Source: Oscillospiraceae bacterium (GTDB lineage: Bacteria > Bacillota > Clostridia > Saccharofermentanales > Saccharofermentanaceae). From it: a DNA stretch of 64,000 bases. Shown piece after piece: positions 57,601 through 64,000 of the stretch; within the stretch, counting starts at the first letter, position 1, and each line of letters starts with the position of its first letter. The position numbers were made by a program, and so were the translations under genes. The notes beneath the pieces were generated by a model. The model worked only from the letters and a program-made list of their open reading frames with translations. It made no database searches and was not told where the DNA came from. The stretch covers positions 124,001 to 188,000 of the forward strand of contig SVIZ01000006.1 in assembly GCA_015069205.1 (NCBI GenBank), written 5' to 3'.

Positions 57601-59022
57601 ATGTATTCGTATGATGACGAACCTATCTGCGCCTGCTCAACGCCGGCCGGAATATCAGGCATAGCGGTTATCCGCATCTCGGGTAACGGCTGTGGAAAAC
57701 TTGCCGATAAATGTTCAGTCATCTTAAGAAGCAGCGGTGATTATTCTAAATTATCCGAACTGCCCGGTTATACCTGTGCATTCGGTTATGTAAAAGATCC
57801 TTCAAACGGCATTAAAGTAGACGAAGTCATCTTCACTCACTTTGAAGCACCACATTCATATACCGGCGAAGAGATGGTTGAGATCTCATCACATGGTTCA
57901 GGTGCGGTAAAGCAGGAGATTTTAAAGTGTCTCGGCATGTCCGGAATAAGAATGGCTTATCCCGGCGAGTTCTCCAGAAGAGCTTTCATTAACGGTAAGA
58001 TGAGCCTTGCTTCGGCAGAAGCCGTAATGGATGTCATCAATTCCGAGACCGAGAGACAGCTTGAGGCTGCAGGAAGCCTTATGTCAGGCAAGCTCGCTGA
58101 AGAGATCGATTACATAGAACGCAATCTATATGATCAGGCTGCCATGCTTGAGACATTTACGGAATTTGATACTGAAGATCCCGATGAAGAGGAAGCAAAG
58201 CTTGAGACGGTCAAGGACAATCTCAGCGATTGCCACGACAGACTGACTACTCTCTGCAAAGGTTACGGCAAGGGAAGAATACTTTCCGAGCGTCTCCGTG
58301 TAGCGCTTTTGGGACTTCCAAACAGCGGCAAGAGCACGCTCCTTAATACTCTTACGGGTTTTGACAGGGCGATCGTTACTGAGGTTGCCGGAACCACGAG
58401 AGACACCATTGAAGTTCAGCTTAATATCAACGGCATTCCCGTTACGCTGATAGATACGGCAGGCATCCGAGAGACCGATGACATCATCGAGTCTATGGGA
58501 ATAGGCAAGGCCTATGAGGCTGGCAGAGGTTCAGACATGATCTTCTACATGATCCCGCCTGACATGACTGCGGATGAAGCATATTCGGGAGTTAAAGGCA
58601 TCATTGAAGACTGTGAGTCTGTTACCGCGGTCTTTTCGAAAAGTGATGCAGGTGAGAATCCCGACAGGGAAGAGATAGAGACCAAGCTTAAGACGCTTGG
58701 CATTGAGAGCTTTATCTCGATCAGCGCGGAAGAAGACCTCAACATCGACAAGCTTGAAGACGTCATCATCGATTACTATAACGAACTTGGCGGCGGAGCT
58801 TCCGAGGGACTTCTCATTACCAACAGCAGACACTATTCCAAATTCCTTAAGGCATCCAAGAAGCTTGCACTTGCTCTTGATGCGCTCGATAATAATCTCG
58901 GTACAGAGGTGTGCGCATCTGCATTGAGAGCATGCCTGGATGAGATCGGCGAGGTAACAGGCAAGACCGTATCAGCTACGTTGGCAGATACCATCTTCTC
59001 AAGATTCTGCATAGGTAAGTAA
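57601..59022 (+). CDS. mnmE: tRNA uridine-5-carboxymethylaminomethyl modification GTPase MnmE
   Basis: 473 aa; LLGLPNSGKSTLLNTLTGFDRAIVTEVAGTTRDTIE; C-terminal FCIGK. Confidence 0.98.
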   Translation: MYSYDDEPICACSTPAGISGIAVIRISGNGCGKLADKCSVILRSSGDYSKLSELPGYTCAFGYVKDPSNGIKVDEVIFTHFEAPHSYTGEEMVEISSHGSGAVKQEILKCLGMSGIRMAYPGEFSRRAFINGKMSLASAEAVMDVINSETERQLEAAGSLMSGKLAEEIDYIERNLYDQAAMLETFTEFDTEDPDEEEAKLETVKDNLSDCHDRLTTLCKGYGKGRILSERLRVALLGLPNSGKSTLLNTLTGFDRAIVTEVAGTTRDTIEVQLNINGIPVTLIDTAGIRETDDIIESMGIGKAYEAGRGSDMIFYMIPPDMTADEAYSGVKGIIEDCESVTAVFSKSDAGENPDREEIETKLKTLGIESFISISAEEDLNIDKLEDVIIDYYNELGGGASEGLLITNSRHYSKFLKASKKLALALDALDNNLGTEVCASALRACLDEIGEVTGKTVSATLADTIFSRFCIGK

Positions 59023-60960
59023 ATGACTATCCGTGAGGCTTTAGAGTTAGAAAGAAGCTTTGAAGCGGGAACATTTGATGTTGCCGTTGTAGGAGCTGGC
59101 CATGCCGGATGCGAAGCTGCGCATGCGTGCGCAAAGCTGGGTCTTGATACGATCCTTTTCACGCTTTCTTTAGACAGCCTTGCAAATCTTCCGTGCAATC
59201 CTTCGATCGGAGGAACTTCCAAGGGCCAGCTCGTAAGAGAGATCGATGCCCTGGGCGGCATAATGGGAATAATGGCAGATAAGTGCGCTGTTCAGATGAG
59301 AATGCTCAACCGTTCCAAAGGACCTGCCGTTTATTCACCGAGAGCCCAGGAAGACCGTGCGATGTATTCTGTCGAGATGAAGCATTATCTCGAGAATCTC
59401 CCTAACCTCACACTGAAGCAGGCTCATATTACAGGACTCCTTGTAGATGACGAGGGCAAAGCTGCCGGCGTCATGACCGAAGGCAAAGCAATTTACAGGG
59501 CGCGAGCCGTTGTTATCTGTTCCGGCACATATATGGAAGCCAGGATAATCAGAGGCGAAGTTATCGTAGAGAGCGGCCCGGACGGACTTCCGAGATCAGT
59601 CGGATTGTCTTCATCTCTTAATGCATTAGGTGTTCCGCTTTTGAGATTCAAGACAGGTACTCCTGTAAGAGTTAATTCCAATTCAGTTGATTTCTCGCAG
59701 ATGACGAGACAGGACGGCGAAGACGACATTCCTCCCTTCTCATACAGAAACGAGATGGAGGGAAAACTCCCCGCACCTTCTGAAGAGCAGATCCCCTGCT
59801 GGTCTATCTGGACAACGGAAGAGACACGTAAAGTAATTGCAGACAACATGGACAGATCGCCTCTTTACAGCGGCGAGATCAAAGGCATCGGCCCGAGATA
59901 CTGTCCTTCGATAGAAGATAAATTCATGAGGTTCAAGGATAAGACAAGGCATCAGATCTTCGTCGAACCCATGGGCCGTCATACGAACGAGATGTATCTT
60001 CAGGGATTCTCCACAAGCCTTCCCGAAGAGATACAGGAGAAGATGGTAAAGTCTTTGCCCGGTCTTTCAAATGCAAAGATCCAGAGAGCAGCATATGCCA
60101 TCGAATACGATCTTGTAGATCCGCTCTCCATTAAGGCGAGCCTGGAATCAAAGGTCGTTCCGGGTCTTTTCACGGCAGGCCAGATCAACGGTTCTTCTGG
60201 ATATGAGGAAGCAGCCGCACAGGGAATCGTCGCAGGCATAAATGCAGCAATGGGATGCCTTGGAAAAGACGCTGTGATCATCGACAGATCACAGGGCTAT
60301 ATCGGCGTGCTTATAGATGACCTCGTTACCAAGGGAACAAACGAGCCATACCGCATGATGACTTCACGCGCAGAGTACAGACTCTTCTTAAGACAGGATA
60401 ATGCCGACGAGAGACTTACTCCCATAGGACACGAGATAGGTCTTATCAGCGATGAGGTTTTCGAGAAGTTCAAGAAAAAGGTTGAAGCGATCGCAGAAGA
60501 GACAGAGAGACTTAAGAAGACTTATGTTGCTCCAACAGATGAGCTGAAAGTCCTGCTTGAATCAGTTAACCAGACACTGCCTAAATCAGGTGAGAGCCTT
60601 GCTGATCTCATTAAGCGCCCGGACGTTACTTACGATCTTCTCGCACCGGTCGATAAGAAGAGAAAACCTCTCCCGCGCAACGTTACTTTCGCGTGCGAGA
60701 CCAACATTAAATACGAAGGATACTTATCACTCGAGAAAGAAAAGATCGAGAAGTTCAAAAATCTCGAGAAGATAAGGATACCTGAAGACATAGACTATTC
60801 GCTGATAAAAGGACTCAGGATAGAGGCTACGCAGAAGCTTTCCAAGATGAAGCCTGAGAGCGTTGGCAGAGCTTCGAGGATCTCGGGTGTATCACCTGCA
60901 GACTGTGAGGTGCTTCTCGTATATCTTGAACAGCTCAGAAGGAGACACGATAATGGCTGA
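59023..60960 (+). CDS. mnmG: tRNA uridine-5-carboxymethylaminomethyl modification enzyme MnmG
   Basis: 645 aa; VAVVGAGHAGCEAAHACAKLG; CNPSIGGTSKGQLVREIDALGG. Confidence 0.98.
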   Translation: MTIREALELERSFEAGTFDVAVVGAGHAGCEAAHACAKLGLDTILFTLSLDSLANLPCNPSIGGTSKGQLVREIDALGGIMGIMADKCAVQMRMLNRSKGPAVYSPRAQEDRAMYSVEMKHYLENLPNLTLKQAHITGLLVDDEGKAAGVMTEGKAIYRARAVVICSGTYMEARIIRGEVIVESGPDGLPRSVGLSSSLNALGVPLLRFKTGTPVRVNSNSVDFSQMTRQDGEDDIPPFSYRNEMEGKLPAPSEEQIPCWSIWTTEETRKVIADNMDRSPLYSGEIKGIGPRYCPSIEDKFMRFKDKTRHQIFVEPMGRHTNEMYLQGFSTSLPEEIQEKMVKSLPGLSNAKIQRAAYAIEYDLVDPLSIKASLESKVVPGLFTAGQINGSSGYEEAAAQGIVAGINAAMGCLGKDAVIIDRSQGYIGVLIDDLVTKGTNEPYRMMTSRAEYRLFLRQDNADERLTPIGHEIGLISDEVFEKFKKKVEAIAEETERLKKTYVAPTDELKVLLESVNQTLPKSGESLADLIKRPDVTYDLLAPVDKKRKPLPRNVTFACETNIKYEGYLSLEKEKIEKFKNLEKIRIPEDIDYSLIKGLRIEATQKLSKMKPESVGRASRISGVSPADCEVLLVYLEQLRRRHDNG

Positions 60961-61822
60961 CGGCTTGTTCCCCAGAAGAAAACCTCTTACCAAAGACGAT
61001 ATAAAGCGTTTGAGAGAAAGCCTTCCCAAGAAGGTTGAGATCAACGCTGAAGGAACAAAGATCACCAAGCAGGACGAAGAGCCGGCAGATGTTGCTCCCA
61101 TCCTTGAATCGCATTCCGAAGAGATAAGCGTTCCTCTTTCTGCTGAAGAGATCCGTGCCTTCCAGGTCTACGCATCCATGCTCAAAGAGAAGAATAAGGT
61201 AATGAACCTTACCGCTGTGGATGACGATAAGGGAATAGCCATGAAGCACTTTATCGACTCACTAACCCTCTGCCCTTACATCAGGGAAGAAGAGGAAAAG
61301 AAAAAGAGTTCCAAGGCACTTGCCTTTGTCGATGTAGGAACGGGCGCGGGTTTTCCCGGCCTTCCGGTCAAGATATCATGTCCCGAATTGTCCGTAACCC
61401 TCATGGATTCGCTTGAGAAGCGCCTCAAGTTCCTGGACGAGGTCATTACCGCATTGGACCTCAAAGACTGCAATACGGTGCATTCAAGGGCTGAAGACGC
61501 AGGCAGGAACAAGAAATTCCGTGAAAAGTACGACATAGTTACCGCCAGAGCCGTTGCAAAGCTCTCCGTACTCGCCGAGTATTGTCTCCCGCTGGTTAAG
61601 GTCGGAGGCGTATTCCTTGCCATGAAGGCACATTCGGAAGAAGAGGAAGCAGAGGGCGCAAAGGCGATCGCGCTTCTTGGCGGCACCATCGAAAAGACTG
61701 ATACATTCATGCTTCCCGGAACAGACATGGAGAGAACGATCATTGTCGTAAGAAAGATCCGTCCGACTCCCGCAAGATTCCCGAGGAAAGCGGGCACACC
61801 TTCCAAAACCCCCATAGCCTGA
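60953..61822 (+). CDS. rsmG: 16S rRNA (guanine(527)-N(7))-methyltransferase RsmG
   Basis: Start re-assigned to ATG 60953 (MADGLFPRRKPLTKDD...) overlapping the mnmG end; DVGTGAGFPGLPVKI; RAVAKLSVLAEYCLPLVKVGG. Confidence 0.95.
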   Translation: MADGLFPRRKPLTKDDIKRLRESLPKKVEINAEGTKITKQDEEPADVAPILESHSEEISVPLSAEEIRAFQVYASMLKEKNKVMNLTAVDDDKGIAMKHFIDSLTLCPYIREEEEKKKSSKALAFVDVGTGAGFPGLPVKISCPELSVTLMDSLEKRLKFLDEVITALDLKDCNTVHSRAEDAGRNKKFREKYDIVTARAVAKLSVLAEYCLPLVKVGGVFLAMKAHSEEEEAEGAKAIALLGGTIEKTDTFMLPGTDMERTIIVVRKIRPTPARFPRKAGTPSKTPIA

Positions 61823-61852
61823 TATAAGGACATTTGTGCTATATATTATAAT

Positions 61853-61926
61853 TATATACGCGCGCACGCGTTTACTTATGGTATAATACTTTAGTTTGTA
61901 GAATTATATCTATTAACTAAAGTATT
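61853..61926 (+). promoter_or_regulatory. gyrA promoter region: alternating Y-R tract, extended -10, perfect dyad
   Basis: TATATACGCGCGCACGCGT (61853-61871); TGGTATAAT ending at 61887; AATACTTTAGTT (61885-61896) / AACTAAAGTATT (61915-61926). Confidence 0.65.
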
Positions 61927-61969
61927 CTAATTACCCGTGAATAGTGCTTTTTGCGGGCGGAGGCGACAA

Positions 61970-64000
61970 ATGGCAGACAGCGACGACAAGAAACAGGCCA
62001 GGCTTCAACAGGAAGCCGAGATGGACGAGGTCTTCAAGTCAGAACAAACGACAATAGTTCCGGTTGACTTAGACGGCGAGATGAAGAAGTCCTTCATCGA
62101 CTACGCAATGTCGGTTATTTCCGACCGTGCTCTTCCGGATATCAGAGACGGACTTAAGCCGGTTCACAGAAGAATCCTTTATTCAATGTTTACACAGGGT
62201 TTTACACCTGATAAACCGTACCGTAAGTGCGCTACCACTATCGGTGACGTTCTTGGACGTTTCCATCCTCACGGTGACGCATCCGTTTACGATGCTCTCG
62301 TAAGACTTGCACAGGATTTCTCTCTCAGACATCCTCTGGTCGATGGTCACGGCAACTTCGGTTCGTTGGACGGAGACCCGCCGGCAGCTTACCGTTATAC
62401 GGAGGCAAGACTCGAGAAGATCGCATTGGAGATGATGAGAGACATCAACAAGAATACTGTTGATTTCCGTCCTAACTTCGATGAACACGAGATGGAGCCT
62501 GTATCGCTTCCTTCACGTTTCCCGAACTTCCTCGTAAACGGCGCGGTAGGTATCGCCGTTGGTATGGCTACAAATATTCCGCCGCACAATCTCGGTGAAG
62601 TTATCGACGGATGTATCATGATGATGAATAACCCTGACGTAACGGTCGATGAGCTCATGACTGTCGTCAAGGGACCTGACTTCCCGACAGGCGGTGCCAT
62701 TCTCGGTACTTCAGGTATCAGAGAGGCGTACCTCACAGGTAAGGGACGTATCGTTGTACGTGCCCATGCTGAGATCGAGGACCATGGCGGCAAGACAAGG
62801 ATCATCGTTCACGACATTCCTTATGCAGTCAACAAGGCAAGACTTATCGAGCGTATGGCTGATCTCGTTAAGGAGAAGAAGGTTGAAGGCATCTCCGGAT
62901 TAAGAGATGAATCCGACCGTAACGAGCAGGTACGTATCGTTATCGAGCTCAAGAAAGATGCCAATGCCGATGTCGTTCTTAACCAGCTTTACAAGAACTG
63001 CTCACTTCAGGATGCATGCTGCGCAAATATGCTCGCGCTTGTACCGGATAGCGAAGGCAAGCTCGAACCTAAGCTCGTAGGCCTTAAGGAAGCTCTCTAT
63101 TACTACATCAAGCACCAGGAAGATGTTGTTACACGCCGTACACAGTACGACCTTGAGAAGGATGAAGCTAAGAAGCACATCGACGAAGGTCTCCTCATTG
63201 CGATGGATTACATCGATGAGATCATCGCCATCATCAGATCATCACGTACCGAGGCTGAGGCTAAGGTCCGCATGTGCGAGAGATTCGGTCTTTCCGACAA
63301 ACAGGCACAGCACATCGTTGACATGAGACTCGGACGTCTCACAGGACTTGAGAGAGAAAAGCTCGAAGCAGAGATCAAGGCTCTCACGGAAGAGATCGAA
63401 TACTTCCACAGAGTTCTTTCTGACAAGACATTGCTCGACGGCATCATCAAGGATGAGATGACAGAGATCAAGAACAAGTTCGCTACTCCGAGAGTTTCAG
63501 AGATCATCAACGGTTCCTTCGAGGATATCGACGACGAGTCATTGATCGCAGAAGAGAACATCGTTGTTACTCTCACACACTTCGGCTACATCAAGCGCCA
63601 GAGAGTTGATACATACAAGGCACAGCACAGAGGCGGAAGAGGTATCTCCGGACAGTCCACAAGAGAAGAGGACTATGTCGAGAAGATCATCACGACCACT
63701 ACACACAAGTTCCTTTTGTGCTTCACCAACACAGGTCGTGTATTCAAGATCAAGGGATATAAGATCCCTGAGACTACATCACGTTCTGCAAGAGGTACTG
63801 CTCTGGTCAATCTCTTGAACCTCAATGACGGAGAGACAATAAGGAACATCATCCCGATCGACAGCTTTGAGGAAGAGGATCTCTACCTTACAACTGTTAC
63901 AAAGTATGGTGTTATCAAGAAGACATCCATCGATAAGTACTCCAACATCAACAAGAATGGTCTTATCGCTACAAAGATCCGTGAAGGAGACAGCGTTGTC
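61970..64000 (+). CDS. gyrA: DNA gyrase subunit A (truncated by window end)
   Basis: ATG 61970 behind GGAGGCG; MKKSFIDYAMSVISDRALPDIRDGLKPVHRRILYSM; open for 677 codons to base 64000. Missing from the ORF track because it has no stop in the window. Confidence 0.98.
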   Translation, partial: MADSDDKKQARLQQEAEMDEVFKSEQTTIVPVDLDGEMKKSFIDYAMSVISDRALPDIRDGLKPVHRRILYSMFTQGFTPDKPYRKCATTIGDVLGRFHPHGDASVYDALVRLAQDFSLRHPLVDGHGNFGSLDGDPPAAYRYTEARLEKIALEMMRDINKNTVDFRPNFDEHEMEPVSLPSRFPNFLVNGAVGIAVGMATNIPPHNLGEVIDGCIMMMNNPDVTVDELMTVVKGPDFPTGGAILGTSGIREAYLTGKGRIVVRAHAEIEDHGGKTRIIVHDIPYAVNKARLIERMADLVKEKKVEGISGLRDESDRNEQVRIVIELKKDANADVVLNQLYKNCSLQDACCANMLALVPDSEGKLEPKLVGLKEALYYYIKHQEDVVTRRTQYDLEKDEAKKHIDEGLLIAMDYIDEIIAIIRSSRTEAEAKVRMCERFGLSDKQAQHIVDMRLGRLTGLEREKLEAEIKALTEEIEYFHRVLSDKTLLDGIIKDEMTEIKNKFATPRVSEIINGSFEDIDDESLIAEENIVVTLTHFGYIKRQRVDTYKAQHRGGRGISGQSTREEDYVEKIITTTTHKFLLCFTNTGRVFKIKGYKIPETTSRSARGTALVNLLNLNDGETIRNIIPIDSFEEEDLYLTTVTKYGVIKKTSIDKYSNINKNGLIATKIREGDSVV

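Noticed and set aside
60863-60952. Upstream part of the rsmG ORF
   Set aside because: Lies within mnmG coding sequence; ATG 60953 has GGAGA upstream and gives a sensible N-terminus.
1-64000. CRISPR arrays, transposases, prophage genes, toxin-antitoxin pairs, tRNA or 16S/23S rRNA genes
   Set aside because: None recognised by eye in the ORF translations or sequence; tRNAscan-SE and CRISPR tools would be needed to exclude small elements.

Overview
The window is an origin-proximal, housekeeping-rich segment of a Clostridia-like (Firmicutes) chromosome. Left arm, mostly minus strand: recR, ybaB, dnaX, an SRP RNA, a degenerate beta-lactamase-fold membrane protein and fhs. Next come veg and ispE (+), then an argCBDF cluster with a GNAT gene (-). 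Plus strand from about 13.6 kb: an MsmX-type ATPase, a CdaR-like regulator, ftsE, ftsX, a coiled-coil M23 hydrolase, a methyltransferase and hslO. The complete S10/spc ribosomal protein operon from rpsJ to secY follows, including rpmD, which the ORF track misses. The middle holds an Mbeg1-like hydrolase, two two-component systems, and a VTC-domain / DUF4956 / beta-helix lipoprotein operon divergent from one of them. Then comes a carbohydrate-uptake locus: esterase-GH43 fusion, YesM/YesN-type two-component system, solute-binding protein, two permeases and a DUF624 (YesL-like) fusion. The right end is rpmH-rnpA-yidD-yidC-jag-mnmE-mnmG-rsmG followed by gyrA, which runs off the window. No CRISPR array, transposase, prophage, tRNA or 16S/23S rRNA was recognised. 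Best leads: (1) the VTC/DUF4956/beta-helix operon with two strong dyads in the shared intergenic region with a two-component system; (2) a ~320-nt structured leader upstream of rpsJ; (3) the gyrA promoter region, with a 19-bp alternating purine-pyrimidine tract and a perfect 12-bp inverted repeat; (4) the DUF624 fusion and esterase-GH43 fusion; (5) a beta-lactamase-fold protein lacking the expected catalytic motifs. Everything is from reading the sequence; no database search was run.
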